NCBI GenBank assembly: GCA_003170415.1
Contig: PMZJ01000030.1
Coordinates: 55,628 to 119,627 of the forward strand
DNA: 64,000 bases
Direction: 5' to 3'
Source of the DNA: Phycisphaerales bacterium
GTDB taxonomy: Bacteria; Planctomycetota; Phycisphaerae; Sedimentisphaerales; Anaerobacaceae
This document shows, piece by piece, positions 33,485 to 43,151 of this stretch. The number at the start of each line of letters is the position of its first letter. Position 1 is the stretch's first letter. The notes under the pieces were generated by a model. It was not told the DNA's origin. It saw nothing but the letters and a program-made list of their open reading frames with translations, and did no database searches. The position numbers and the translations under genes are program-made.

Positions 33485-34066
33485 TTATCTTTGTACTGCT
33501 ATTTTTGTCGAGGCCAGGAGCTCCTCGCCGGTGCGGCTTTCGACTGATGACCGGCCCCACAACTGGTGTTTTTCGAGGATTTCGGGCTTTGCATCATAGT
33601 ATCTCGTTACCGCGCTTATGCCTCCCTCGACAGTGCCCGATGTTTTATACTCGTGTTCAAGCAGCCAGCTGCTTATTTCATCATCATATTCGGCGGGGTA
33701 AATAAGCGCTACCGCGAATTTGTCATCGCTGTATCTGGCAAGATGAACTATCGCTTTGCAGGGCACGTCGGTCTCAATGCCGAGTTTGACTAATCGCTTG
33801 TAATCATCGCGGGCGGTCTCTGAATCGGCGGAGAAAAAGAACATACCCGCTTCGAGCTGGAATATGTCCCGCCGCACGCCCTTCAATTCAAGTCGGCCGT
33901 CAGGGTAAGCTCTGTGTATCTTATAGGCCTTGCAGTCCTTGTACCTTTCGCTTTCAAAAAGCTCAGCTACTTCCTGAGCGGTAAATCCCACTCCGGTATT
34001 GTCGCCGAAATCGACAACATACAGGCCGACGTAACTATCCGGTTTTTGAAGTTTTGGCAGTTTCAT
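33485..34066 (-). CDS. Hypothetical protein
   Basis: 193 aa ORF of protein-like composition. Confidence 0.7.
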   Translation of the reverse strand: MKLPKLQKPDSYVGLYVVDFGDNTGVGFTAQEVAELFESERYKDCKAYKIHRAYPDGRLELKGVRRDIFQLEAGMFFFSADSETARDDYKRLVKLGIETDVPCKAIVHLARYSDDKFAVALIYPAEYDDEISSWLLEHEYKTSGTVEGGISAVTRYYDAKPEILEKHQLWGRSSVESRTGEELLASTKIAVQR

Positions 34067-34190
34067 AATGCCCTATTTTAACCGCTGATTTCACAGATTG
34101 CACAGTATTTTCTCAGGAACTTCTTTAGATTATACTGGATTCACAGCGTGTGGGTACCGACAATGTTGGCACTATTTTTTGGAGACAAAA

Positions 34191-35360
34191 ATGAGCACGT
34201 TGCTTTATATCAAGTTAAGTGCGGTAATGGCGCTGGAATACGCGGTATGGGGGGCGTGGATGCCTGTGTTGGCGGCAAGGTTGCTGGGGCCGCTGAAGTT
34301 TAGCGGCAAGCAGACGGGGTGGATATACGCCACTTTGCCTCTCGCGTGCATCGTATCGCCTTTGATTTCCGGTCAGCTTGCCGACAGGTGGCTCAATGCC
34401 GAGTGGATTCTCGCCGGGGCACATTTGATTGGGGCGGCGTTGTTGCTTATGGCGGCGGTGCAGACGAGGTTTGCTGCGTTGTTTGTTATTATGTTTTTGT
34501 ATTCGGTTTTTTACGCGGCGACGCTTCCATTGGTCAACGCGGCTCTTTTCGCCAATGTTACTGATGCCGCCTGGCAAGGCAGGGTCTTTATGTGGGCGCC
34601 TATTGCGTGGGCGATTGCGGGGTATTTCCTTACGGGCTGGCGGTGGACGTTCAAGACCGCTGAGAAAGGGCGTGATTGCCTTTTTCTGGCCGCTGCACTT
34701 TCAGTGATTATGGCGGCATGTTGTCTGGGTTTGCCCGCGACGCCGCCTGCGGGTGTGGGCGAGGCGCCGATTTTCAAGGCGATGACTATGCTGCAGAACA
34801 CCAACTTCCTGGTTTTTATGGTTGTCTCGCTTGTGGCAGGGGGGCTGATGCAATTTTACTTTTTAGGCAGTGCGCGTTTTATGATGGACACTGGTATTCC
34901 CGGCAAGAACGTGCCGGCCGCGATGGCTATTGCGCAGGTTGTGCAGGCCGCAGCCACATACTACCTGCTTAATAAATTTATCGGCTCGTTCGGATTCAAA
35001 TGGACGCTGACGATAGGCGCGGCATCCTGGTTTTTGCTGTATCTTGTTTATGTAATCTCAAAGCCGCGTGCGCTGATAGTTTTATCACAATCACTTCACG
35101 GCCTTGCTTATGTCCTGTTTATCATCGCCGGCCAGATATTCGCCAACGTCGCGTCTCCGCCTGAAATCCGCAGTTCGGTGCAGGCGCTTGTTTTTGCCGC
35201 GACGACGGGGGTGGGATTGTTTTTAGGGACGCAGTTCGCGGGCGTCGTGATGGATATTTTCAAACAGGAGAACAAGTTTAACTGGCGGGCGATTTTTGCA
35301 GTACCGGCGGTGATTATGCTCGCGTCAATCGTTGCGTTGGTTGTGTTGTTCAAAGGATAA
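34191..35360 (+). CDS. MFS transporter, nucleoside permease (NupG/XapB)-like
   Basis: 'LKLSAVMALEYAVWGAWMPVLAARLL...FSGKQTGWIYATLPLACIVSPLISGQLADRW'; ATG 34191 preferred. Confidence 0.88.
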   Translation: MSTLLYIKLSAVMALEYAVWGAWMPVLAARLLGPLKFSGKQTGWIYATLPLACIVSPLISGQLADRWLNAEWILAGAHLIGAALLLMAAVQTRFAALFVIMFLYSVFYAATLPLVNAALFANVTDAAWQGRVFMWAPIAWAIAGYFLTGWRWTFKTAEKGRDCLFLAAALSVIMAACCLGLPATPPAGVGEAPIFKAMTMLQNTNFLVFMVVSLVAGGLMQFYFLGSARFMMDTGIPGKNVPAAMAIAQVVQAAATYYLLNKFIGSFGFKWTLTIGAASWFLLYLVYVISKPRALIVLSQSLHGLAYVLFIIAGQIFANVASPPEIRSSVQALVFAATTGVGLFLGTQFAGVVMDIFKQENKFNWRAIFAVPAVIMLASIVALVVLFKG

Positions 35361-35377
35361 AACAGGGACTTGAATCG

Positions 35378-36412
35378 TTGAGGAGAGTTAAAGTGACGCG
35401 AGTAGGAATAGTCGGATTCGGCTTTATGGGCAGGCAGCATCTGAGCCGCTATCGTGCGTTGCGGGGCGTTCGTGTAGCCGCGATTTGCGACGGCGACAAG
35501 GCGCGACTGACGGGCGTCAGGGAAATCGCGGGTAACATCGAAGGGACACAAGCGTCTTTGGGACTTGATGATATTGCGATTTATACTGATTTCGAGAAGA
35601 TGCTGGCTGAACAACGGCTGGATGCCGTCTCGATTACGCTGCCGACGTTTATGCACAGGGATTTTACCGTGAAGGCATTGGAGGCGGGTCTTCACGTTTT
35701 GTGCGAGAAGCCGATGGCGATGAGCGTCGAGCAGTGCGAGGATATGATTGCAGCCGCAAAGACAAATAAAAGGATACTGCAAACAGGGCACTGTATTCGT
35801 TTCTGGCCTGAGTATGTAAAGGCCAAAGAAATTGTGGATTCCGGCAGATATGGCGACGTTCGGACGGCATCTTTTCGCCGAATCAGTCCGGTGCCGGGGT
35901 GGAGCTGGAAACACTGGCTAATCAACCAGGATAAAAGCGGCGGGGCGATTATGGACCTGCACATACACGACACTGATTATATTCAGTATCTGTTTGGATT
36001 GCCCGAAGCGGTGAGGTCCGAAGCGGTCGTCGGGCCAAGCGGCGGATTCGATTATGTTGCCACCCAGTATGTTTATGGGGATAAAAAAATTGTGGTTGGC
36101 GAGGGCGGCTTCGTTATGTCGCCCGATTTTAAATTTGAAATGAGTTTTGTTATCTCGCTCGAAAAGACGACTATTGTTTATGATTGCAGGCACACACCAG
36201 CACTTCAGGTATGCCCGGCGAAGGGCGGCTGCATTACGCCGAAGATTGAACCGGGGGATGGCTATTCGCGTGAGATTGCGCACTTTGTAAAAAGAATAAC
36301 CGGCAAAAAAACGACGGATGTAATTACCCCGCTTGATTCGCTGAATGCCGTGAAAATCGTCCTGGCCGAAAAGCAATCCGCCGAGATGAAAAAGGAGGTC
36401 AGGATTCAATGA
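35378..36412 (+). CDS. Gfo/Idh/MocA-family oxidoreductase
   Basis: 'VGIVGFGFMGRQHLSRYRAL', 'KALEAGLHVLCEKPMAMSVEQCEDMI'; TTG or downstream GTG start uncertain. Confidence 0.92.
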   Translation: MRRVKVTRVGIVGFGFMGRQHLSRYRALRGVRVAAICDGDKARLTGVREIAGNIEGTQASLGLDDIAIYTDFEKMLAEQRLDAVSITLPTFMHRDFTVKALEAGLHVLCEKPMAMSVEQCEDMIAAAKTNKRILQTGHCIRFWPEYVKAKEIVDSGRYGDVRTASFRRISPVPGWSWKHWLINQDKSGGAIMDLHIHDTDYIQYLFGLPEAVRSEAVVGPSGGFDYVATQYVYGDKKIVVGEGGFVMSPDFKFEMSFVISLEKTTIVYDCRHTPALQVCPAKGGCITPKIEPGDGYSREIAHFVKRITGKKTTDVITPLDSLNAVKIVLAEKQSAEMKKEVRIQ

Positions 36413-37218
36413 CACAATGTCTCGATTGGCCAGTCGGCGTTTGCAGTTGGTCGCTTGGCAATGACTTTGAGAAAATCGCCGAGGCAGGAGTCGATTGCGT
36501 TCATTTGGCGATTGCGCCCGCGCTTGCCAACAACGGCAATCAGTATCTTGCTAAAGTCGCCAAAAGCAAACTGAAGATTACTGCTACGATGATTAATTTT
36601 CCACAGGAGGATTACTCGACGCTCGAATCGATAAAAGCCACAGGCGGTATAGTGCCTGATGATTGCTGGCAGGATAATCGTGAGGTGGCATTAAGGGCCA
36701 TTGAGCTGACCGCCGAACTGAAGGTGCGGTTTCTGTCGATGCACTTTGGTTTTATCGAGACGCAAAACCCCGCCAGGTCGAAGACGCTGATTGAGCGGAC
36801 CAGGATGCTCGCGGACAAAGCGGGCGAGCATAATGTAACGCTATTAATGGAAACAGGTCAGGAGTCGGCTGATGAGCTTCGTGGTTTCATCGAAAAATTA
36901 CATCACCCTGCGTTGGGCGTGAACTTTGATCCCGCCAATATGATTCTTTATGGCAAGGGCAATCCAGTCGAAGCGGTTGGTATTCTCGGTCCCTGGATTA
37001 AGCACGTTCATATAAAAGATGCTCTGCGAACCAGGATGCCTGGCGAATGGGGGACGGAGGTTGTCTGGGGGACGGGCGAGGTCAACGCTGTGGAATTTTT
37101 GAAGGCATTGAAGCTGGTTGATTTTGCGGGGGCATTGGCTGTGGAACGTGAGGGAGGCGATGACCGGCTCGGCGATATCAAATCAGCGGTAAATATGCTC
37201 AAAAACTTTAAGAGTTGA
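36409..37218 (+). CDS. Sugar phosphate isomerase/epimerase (xylose isomerase-like TIM barrel)
   Basis: 'HNVTLLMETGQES...LGVNFDPANMILYGKGNPVEAVGILGPWIKHVHIKDA'; 4-bp overlap with upstream gene. Confidence 0.87.
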   Translation: MTQCLDWPVGVCSWSLGNDFEKIAEAGVDCVHLAIAPALANNGNQYLAKVAKSKLKITATMINFPQEDYSTLESIKATGGIVPDDCWQDNREVALRAIELTAELKVRFLSMHFGFIETQNPARSKTLIERTRMLADKAGEHNVTLLMETGQESADELRGFIEKLHHPALGVNFDPANMILYGKGNPVEAVGILGPWIKHVHIKDALRTRMPGEWGTEVVWGTGEVNAVEFLKALKLVDFAGALAVEREGGDDRLGDIKSAVNMLKNFKS

Positions 37219-37500
37219 TTAGTGCTCCTCGATTCTGATTCTGACGTTCTTTCGGTATTCGTCTGACTCGTTGTTGATTTCCTTGTTTATCCGGTGTTGC
37301 GCCGCGAAGATTTTGAGGGCGGTTATGCAGGTGCCGAGACCTGCGGCGAAGAACACTATTGCCGCGAGTGTCGCGAAAAACTTAGGATACACATAAATCA
37401 GCAGGCCGAAACCAATCAGCATAAGTCCTGTGGTGAATATGCCGCCCGCGAGCCGGCGGGACGCCTGCGAGATTACGTTACTGTAAAGCTGAAACGACAT
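37219..37500 (-). CDS. Small two-TM membrane protein
   Basis: 93 aa ORF, two hydrophobic segments. Confidence 0.65.
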   Translation of the reverse strand: MSFQLYSNVISQASRRLAGGIFTTGLMLIGFGLLIYVYPKFFATLAAIVFFAAGLGTCITALKIFAAQHRINKEINNESDEYRKNVRIRIEEH

Positions 37501-37522
37501 TTAAAATCTCCTTTATAAAGCA

Positions 37523-37551
37523 ACAAGGCGGGTTTTTCAGGCCCGCCTTGT
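37523..37551 (-). terminator. Hairpin downstream of groEL
   Basis: ACAAGGCGGG/GCCCGCCTTGT stem; weak T-tract. Confidence 0.5.
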
Positions 37552-37563
37552 CGTCAGCGTTTT

Positions 37564-39186
37564 TTAGTACATTCCGCCGCCAGGAGGCATAGCGGGCGAT
37601 TCTTTCTTTTCGGGAATTTCGCTTACTATCGCGTCGGTTGTCAGCAATAGTGAGGCGATTGATGCGCCGTTTTGCAGCGCGATGCGTTCGACCTTTGTGG
37701 GGACGATGACGCCGAATTCAATCATATCGCCGTATTCTTTTCGCAGCGCGTCGTAGCCGAAGTTCTTGTCGGAGTTTTCCATAACCTTCTGCGCGACGAT
37801 TGAGCCGTCGAGACCTGCGTTGAGGGCTATCTGTTTGATTGGGGCAACGATGGCTCTGCGGACGATATCGATGCCGACCTTCTCGTCGCCCTGTGCCTTG
37901 ATTTTTTCCAAAGCCGGAAGCGTTCGCAGCATCGCTACGCCGCCGCCGGGGAGGATGCCTTCCTCAACCGCTGCCCTGCAGGCGTGCAGTGCGTCCTCGA
38001 CGCGTGCCTTCTTCTCTTTCATTTCCGCTTCAGTCGCGGCACCAACTTTTATCATCGCAACGCCGCCGGAGAGTTTGGCTAAACGTTCCTGAAGTTTTTC
38101 GATGTCGTAATCGCTGGTTGATTTTTCGATTTCGGCCTTTATCTGCTCGATTCTGCCTTTGATTTCTTCCGTTTTGCCCGCGCCTTCGATAATCGTTGTG
38201 TTGTCTTTGTCGATGGTGATTTGCTTTGCCCTGCCTAACATATTCAGTTCGAGGTTTTCGATGTCGATGCCGAGGTCCTCGAATATGGCCTGGCCGCCGG
38301 TCAGCACGGCGATATCGCTCAACAGTGCCTTGCGCCTGTCGCCGAATCCCGGCGCCTTGACTGCTGCGCACTGTAAAACGCCGCGAAGTTTGTTGACGAC
38401 TAACGTCGCCAGCGCCTCGCCTTCAACTTCTTCAGCAATAATCAGCAGGGGCTTACCTTGTCTGGCTACTTTCTCAAGCAGCGGCACAAGCGATTTTATC
38501 GAGCTGATTTTCTTTTCGTGGATGAGGATATACGGCTTGTCCAGTACAACCGTCATATTTTCCAGCTTGTTTATGAAATGCGGGCTAAGATACCCTTTGT
38601 CGAATTGCATACCTTCGACAAGCTCAACGACGGTTTCGAGCGATTGGCCTTCCTCGACGGTTATTACGCCATCTTTGCCGACCTTGTCCATCGCCTCGGC
38701 TAATTTCTTGCCGATTTCCGCGTCCTGGTTGGCAGAGCACGTCGCGACCTGTTCAATCTGTTTGCTGGAGGCGACGGCTGTGCTCATTTTCTGCAGCTCT
38801 TTGACAATAGTATCAACAGCCGTATCAATGCCGCGTTTCACCTGCAGCGGGTTTGCGCCCGCGGTGATATTTTTCAATCCCTCCTCAAAGATACTTTCGG
38901 CCAGAATCGTCGCGGTTGTTGTTCCGTCGCCGGCGACGGTTGACGTTTTTGACGCGACTTCCTTGACCATTTGTGCGCCCATATTCTCGAATGGGTCTTC
39001 AAGCTCGATTTCCTTTGCCACCGACACGCCGTCTTTTGTGACGGTCGGTGAGCCGAATGACTTTTCAAGAACTACGACCCTGCCGCAGGGGCCTAATGTT
39101 ACTTTAACGGCGGCAGCGAGTTTTTTGACGCCTTCCCGAATTGCCGCTCGTGCTTCTGTTCCGAATGCTATTTTTTTTGCTCCCAT
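37564..39186 (-). CDS. groL: Chaperonin GroEL
   Basis: '[14 protein letters not shown]', '[13 protein letters not shown]', C-terminal GGGMY. Confidence 0.99.
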   Translation of the reverse strand: MGAKKIAFGTEARAAIREGVKKLAAAVKVTLGPCGRVVVLEKSFGSPTVTKDGVSVAKEIELEDPFENMGAQMVKEVASKTSTVAGDGTTTATILAESIFEEGLKNITAGANPLQVKRGIDTAVDTIVKELQKMSTAVASSKQIEQVATCSANQDAEIGKKLAEAMDKVGKDGVITVEEGQSLETVVELVEGMQFDKGYLSPHFINKLENMTVVLDKPYILIHEKKISSIKSLVPLLEKVARQGKPLLIIAEEVEGEALATLVVNKLRGVLQCAAVKAPGFGDRRKALLSDIAVLTGGQAIFEDLGIDIENLELNMLGRAKQITIDKDNTTIIEGAGKTEEIKGRIEQIKAEIEKSTSDYDIEKLQERLAKLSGGVAMIKVGAATEAEMKEKKARVEDALHACRAAVEEGILPGGGVAMLRTLPALEKIKAQGDEKVGIDIVRRAIVAPIKQIALNAGLDGSIVAQKVMENSDKNFGYDALRKEYGDMIEFGVIVPTKVERIALQNGASIASLLLTTDAIVSEIPEKKESPAMPPGGGMY

Positions 39187-39232
39187 ATTTTACTTCTCCT
39201 TTTAGGTTTTCATCTCAATTATCAATTCCGGC

Positions 39233-39523
39233 TTAATCTTCGATGACCGCCATAATATCCGACTCAGTCATAATCAGATACTCTTTGCCGTCCATTTTTA
39301 TCTCACTGCCGGCGTAGCTGGTGAACAACACCGTGTCGCCTTTTTTGACCTGTGGTTTCTGGCGTGAGCCGTCGTCGATAATTTTGCCGTCGCCCACCGC
39401 GACTACTTTGCCTTTTTGTGGTTTTTCCTTTGCGCTGTCGGGCAGGACGATACCGCCTGCTGTTTTGGTTTCCGCTTCTACTCGTTGAACGAGGACCTTA
39501 TCGGCCAATGGTCTTACCTTCAT
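39233..39523 (-). CDS. groS: Co-chaperonin GroES
   Basis: '[43 protein letters not shown]'. Confidence 0.98.
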   Translation of the reverse strand: MKVRPLADKVLVQRVEAETKTAGGIVLPDSAKEKPQKGKVVAVGDGKIIDDGSRQKPQVKKGDTVLFTSYAGSEIKMDGKEYLIMTESDIMAVIED

Positions 39524-39572
39524 TTCCTGTTACTCCTTTCAAAAAATTCGACCGTTATTTTGCTTTATGTTT

Positions 39573-40007
39573 TTATGCCGAAAAAATATGGCTGCCGTAC
39601 CTTTTTACGAACAGCCGATTCAACTGGTCTTTCAAAATGTTCATATCCACCGGCTTGGTCATAACGCTGAAGGCGTCGAGCTGCAGCGCCTTTTCGAGCA
39701 TTGCCCCTGTTACCCGGCTTGCCAGTAATATACAGGGCATAAGCGGTTGTTCCATTCTAATAATTTTTAACGTCCACAGGTCTGCCTGTTCGCAATCGGT
39801 ATCGACGATAGCCGTGCTGATTTGCCGATGCCGCAGGATGTTAACTATATCATTAGTGCTCTCAGCTACCAGCAGATTTACGCCCCTGGGCTGAAATATA
39901 TCGCGCAACGCCCCGGGCCAGTCCCAGTTCGCCTGGCTTGCCAGGACATTTATGTCAGCAAATTGTCGCAAGTCCGCTACCATAGCAACGTTAGAGTTGC
40001 AAACCAC
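39573..40007 (-). CDS. Degenerate response-regulator receiver-like protein upstream of groES
   Basis: 'GVNLLVAESTNDIVNILRHRQISTAIVDTDCEQAD...MPCILLASRVTGAMLEKALQLDAFSVMTKPVDMNILKDQLNRL' has a receiver-like pattern; 49 bp from groES on the same strand. Confidence 0.6.
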   Translation of the reverse strand: MVCNSNVAMVADLRQFADINVLASQANWDWPGALRDIFQPRGVNLLVAESTNDIVNILRHRQISTAIVDTDCEQADLWTLKIIRMEQPLMPCILLASRVTGAMLEKALQLDAFSVMTKPVDMNILKDQLNRLFVKRYGSHIFSA

Positions 40008-40166
40008 GTGCCATTAAATTGCTGGGGCGTATTTTTGGTTGTAACCTATTGCAAATAAAGGACTTGGGATGTATTTATTGTAAAGAGTCCGTTCTGGCAA
40101 TCTTGCAGCCGCCCCTCGATTTACTGCCAACCTGGCAGTTGGAGTAAGGGAGGCGGGGAACGGCAA

Positions 40167-41042
40167 TCAGAACACAATCGCGGCGTAGCCGACGGATTCC
40201 CGGCTGGTTTCGCCCATTTTGCGAAGCATTATCTCGTTGCTGTTGGTATGGGCGAGCAGAATTCCTTTTGTCTTGCCGAGGTATTTAGCAGCGGCCACGG
40301 TTGCTGCGGCTGCGCCCGCGCCGCAGGCATTATAATTTTCATTTGCGCTTTCGAGCATCTTGTCGGGCTGCATCTTCAGCGAATAATCGATGAACTGCCT
40401 GTCGTTGACGTCCATTGCCCATTTTAAGGCGTCTTTGCCTGTCCCCATAGGAACAAAACCATATCCCGGGCCATAATGGGTCAGGTCGGTTGAGCCGAGA
40501 CACACTATTTTTCTTTCGTTGTCGATGCTTATTAAGCTGGCGACAATTTCGCCTAAGCGAATTGCCTGCTCGACGGGCGGTGTAAGAATCGGCAGTATTT
40601 TCGCATCAGGGAAAAGATATTGAATAAACGGTACCTGCACTTCCATACTGTGTTCGCTGTCATGTGCGTTGCGGTCGCTTATCGCGGTTTTGCTTTCAAT
40701 CACTGCGCCGGCGAGTTCTTCATCAATTGCGATTTCACCGAGAGGTGTAACCCAGACGCCTTTATCGTAAACGGCGGGCGACCTGCCGGAATGTCTGTGT
40801 ACCGCGCCGAATATGACGAAGGTATCGACCTTTGGGTGCCTCTTTTTAATTGCGGCAAAGACAATCGCCGCCGTTACCCCGCTGAAAGTCCAGCCCGCGT
40901 GAGGAACAATGCCTGCGACTATTATTTCGGGAAGCGGCATATTCAAAGGCGCTTCTTTGAGACACTGCTTTATCTCATCAACGCACTGGTCACTCTGGCC
41001 GGGGTAAAATTGCCCGGCCACTATGGGTCTTCTCTTTTGCAT
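40167..41042 (-). CDS. amrB: MEMO1 family protein (AmmeMemoRadiSam system protein B)
   Basis: 'RRPIVAGQFYPGQSDQC', 'GIVPHAGWTFSGVTAA', 'STDLTHYGPGYGF'; start at internal ATG. Confidence 0.93.
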   Translation of the reverse strand: MQKRRPIVAGQFYPGQSDQCVDEIKQCLKEAPLNMPLPEIIVAGIVPHAGWTFSGVTAAIVFAAIKKRHPKVDTFVIFGAVHRHSGRSPAVYDKGVWVTPLGEIAIDEELAGAVIESKTAISDRNAHDSEHSMEVQVPFIQYLFPDAKILPILTPPVEQAIRLGEIVASLISIDNERKIVCLGSTDLTHYGPGYGFVPMGTGKDALKWAMDVNDRQFIDYSLKMQPDKMLESANENYNACGAGAAAATVAAAKYLGKTKGILLAHTNSNEIMLRKMGETSRESVGYAAIVF

Positions 41043-41133
41043 ATCGTTCACCCGTCCGTTGCTTTTACGGTTTCGAGCAGGTATGATTATACCGTTATCC
41101 GGGACGTCAATATACTGCAAATTTGACTTGTAG

Positions 41134-41151
41134 GGCGGGGCTTGCCCCGCC
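41134..41151. repeat. Short GC palindrome GGCGGGG-CTTG-CCCCGCC
   Basis: Perfect 7-bp inverted repeat between amrB and purE. Confidence 0.6.
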
Positions 41152-41173
41152 AAATCTTAGGAGAGAAAGACAA

Positions 41174-41683
41174 ATGGCATCTAAAAAGGGCAGCAGGCAA
41201 ACGGTAGCGGTCGTGATGGGTTCAGATAGTGACCTTGCGGTAATGCAGATCTGTATCGATACGCTAAAAAGTTTCGGGATACAGCCGGTTGTGCGGATAA
41301 TCTCGGCTCATCGGACGCCTAAGGTTTCCGCCCAGTTCGCCAGCTCGGCTGCGAAGGCCGGCATAAAGGTCATAATTGCCGCCGCGGGTATGGCTGCCCA
41401 TCTGGCGGGCGCTATCGCTGCCCAGACGATACTGCCCGTTATAGGCGTGCCGCTTGCCGCAAAAGAAGGGCTGGCGGGGCTGGATGCCCTGTTGAGCACG
41501 GTACAGATGCCATCGGGTGTTCCGGTAGCGACGGTTGCCATAGGCAAGGCGGGCGCGAAGAACGCGGCTGTTTTAGCGGTCCAGATTTTGGCGCTCTCGG
41601 ATAAAAAACTGGCCGGCAAATTATCCCGGCTTAAGACCTCTCAGGCCAAAGAAGTCGTAAAAAAGAACGCAATTCTCAAATAA
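41174..41683 (+). CDS. purE: 5-(carboxyamino)imidazole ribonucleotide mutase
   Basis: '[13 protein letters not shown]', 'ISAHRTPKV', '[24 protein letters not shown]'. Confidence 0.96.
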   Translation: MASKKGSRQTVAVVMGSDSDLAVMQICIDTLKSFGIQPVVRIISAHRTPKVSAQFASSAAKAGIKVIIAAAGMAAHLAGAIAAQTILPVIGVPLAAKEGLAGLDALLSTVQMPSGVPVATVAIGKAGAKNAAVLAVQILALSDKKLAGKLSRLKTSQAKEVVKKNAILK

Positions 41684-41971
41684 TTGCTTGCCACGGCGAA
41701 GTTGAATAACGAAGCCGGGCTGACGTCCTCCTGTCCTCCGTAGCTCTTAGCGAAGGAGGATGCCGGGAATCCAGGATTCCCATACGCTCCACGCTGAACG
41801 CTCGCCTCGGCGTAGTTCCTCGACGAAGCCGGGCTGATTTTCGTTTGACTCCTCCTTTGTGAAAATCTATAGTGGGTTTTCACTGCGAATAAATGTGTGA
41901 TTTGCCAATCGTATTGATTTTTCAGAATGAACCGTTAGAATGACATTTAAAAGACAAGGATGTTATTTTAA

Positions 41972-42928
41972 ATGCGTGCTATGCTCATCGAATCCAGCGT
42001 TGAAACACAAAGAGCCAGACCATTCTTGAAATGGGCAGGTGGAAAAACACAATTGCTTGACGAAATAGATCCTCGCCTGCCCAATAAAGAAATCGAAGCA
42101 GGCCAAATCGACACTTATGTCGAACCATTCATCGGCGGCGGTGCTGTATTTTTTCACATAGCGAATAAATACCCACACATTCGGCATTTTGTTCTTCTCG
42201 ATGTTAACGAGGACTTGGTCAACTGCTACAATGTTGTCAGGAATAGTGTTACCTCGGTTATCGTAGAGCTTCGAAGATTAGAAAACCGCTATCTTAAATG
42301 CGATGAATCCAGACGCAGTGCTATGTACTATCGTATTCGCGAAGAGTTCAATAGCGACAGATTGCCCACAAAACTCATCTTTCTCAATAAGACATGCTTC
42401 AATGGCCTATACCGAGTGAATAAAAACAATGCCTTTAATGTTCCGTTTGGTAATTACAAAAACCCAACAATTTGCGATGAAGAAAACTTAATGGCTGCAT
42501 CGACAATCCTGCAAGACGCAGAGATAATTGCTGCCGATTTCGAAGAATCGGAACAATATATCAGTAAGCATTGTTTTGTGTACCTTGACCCACCGTATCG
42601 TCCAATAAGCGCCACCGCAAGTTTTACTTCATACGCGAAAAGCGATTTTACTGAAAAAGACCAAATCCGACTTTCGAACTTTTGTGGACGGATACGGCAA
42701 AAGGGGGCCAGATTTCTCTTAAGCAACTCCGACCCTAATAACGAAGACCCAAAGGATAATTTTTTCGACAGACACTATCGAGGGTTCACGATTGCCACGG
42801 TAAAGGCCACCAGAATGATAAACTGCATAGGTTCCCTAAGAGGCCAAATCAACGCTTATATCGAACCATTTATCGGCGGAGGCGCTGTCTTTTTTCACAT
42901 CGCGCAGAAATATCAACAAGTGCATTAA
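41972..42928 (+). CDS. dam: Dam-type (D12 class) N6-adenine DNA methyltransferase with abnormal duplicated C-terminus
   Basis: 'RPFLKWAGGKTQLLDEI', 'EPFIGGGAVFFHI', 'NKTCFNGLYRVN', 'VYLDPPYRPIS'; C-terminus 'GQINAYIEPFIGGGAVFFHIAQKY' repeats the N-terminal 'GQIDTYVEPFIGGGAVFFHIANKY'. Confidence 0.94.
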   Translation: MRAMLIESSVETQRARPFLKWAGGKTQLLDEIDPRLPNKEIEAGQIDTYVEPFIGGGAVFFHIANKYPHIRHFVLLDVNEDLVNCYNVVRNSVTSVIVELRRLENRYLKCDESRRSAMYYRIREEFNSDRLPTKLIFLNKTCFNGLYRVNKNNAFNVPFGNYKNPTICDEENLMAASTILQDAEIIAADFEESEQYISKHCFVYLDPPYRPISATASFTSYAKSDFTEKDQIRLSNFCGRIRQKGARFLLSNSDPNNEDPKDNFFDRHYRGFTIATVKATRMINCIGSLRGQINAYIEPFIGGGAVFFHIAQKYQQVH

Positions 42929-42974
42929 AAAAAATATTCCACAGCAATTGACTCCATTACCTGTTTGATCAATA

Positions 42975-43151
42975 ATGTCGTATATGCTAAACGACCCTAT
43001 GAAATATGACAAAAACCCCGAATTCTTGGAATTTCTTACCAGAGAGTTCGACCAAACTGCTACCAGTGCAACCATAGAGGAACTGGCCGAATTCGCGTTT
43101 GGCTCTATTGATGATGCCGTGAAGGGCTTTGAGGAGTTCAAAAAACAATGA
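42975..43151 (+). CDS. Small (58 aa) acidic ORF translationally coupled to the DpnI-like gene
   Basis: MSYMLNDPMKYDKNPEFLEFLTREFDQTATSATIEELAEFAFGSIDDAVKGFEEFKKQ*; ATGA overlap with the next start. Confidence 0.5.
   Translation: MSYMLNDPMKYDKNPEFLEFLTREFDQTATSATIEELAEFAFGSIDDAVKGFEEFKKQ

Noticed and set aside
35108-35914. 268-aa minus-strand ORF spanning the MFS and Gfo/Idh/MocA genes
   Set aside because: Antisense to two clear genes; no recognisable motif.
38159-39205. 348-aa plus-strand ORF across groEL
   Set aside because: Antisense shadow of groEL; Ser/Pro-rich composition with no motif.
39524-39572. CIRCE/HrcA operator before groES
   Set aside because: The inverted repeat TTAGCACTC-N9-GAGTGCTAA was not found.
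42690-42720. Match of 'cggcaaaagggggc' in the MTase gene to the intergenic 25739-25752 sequence
   Set aside because: Short, lies in conserved coding sequence, and the flanks do not match; probably chance.
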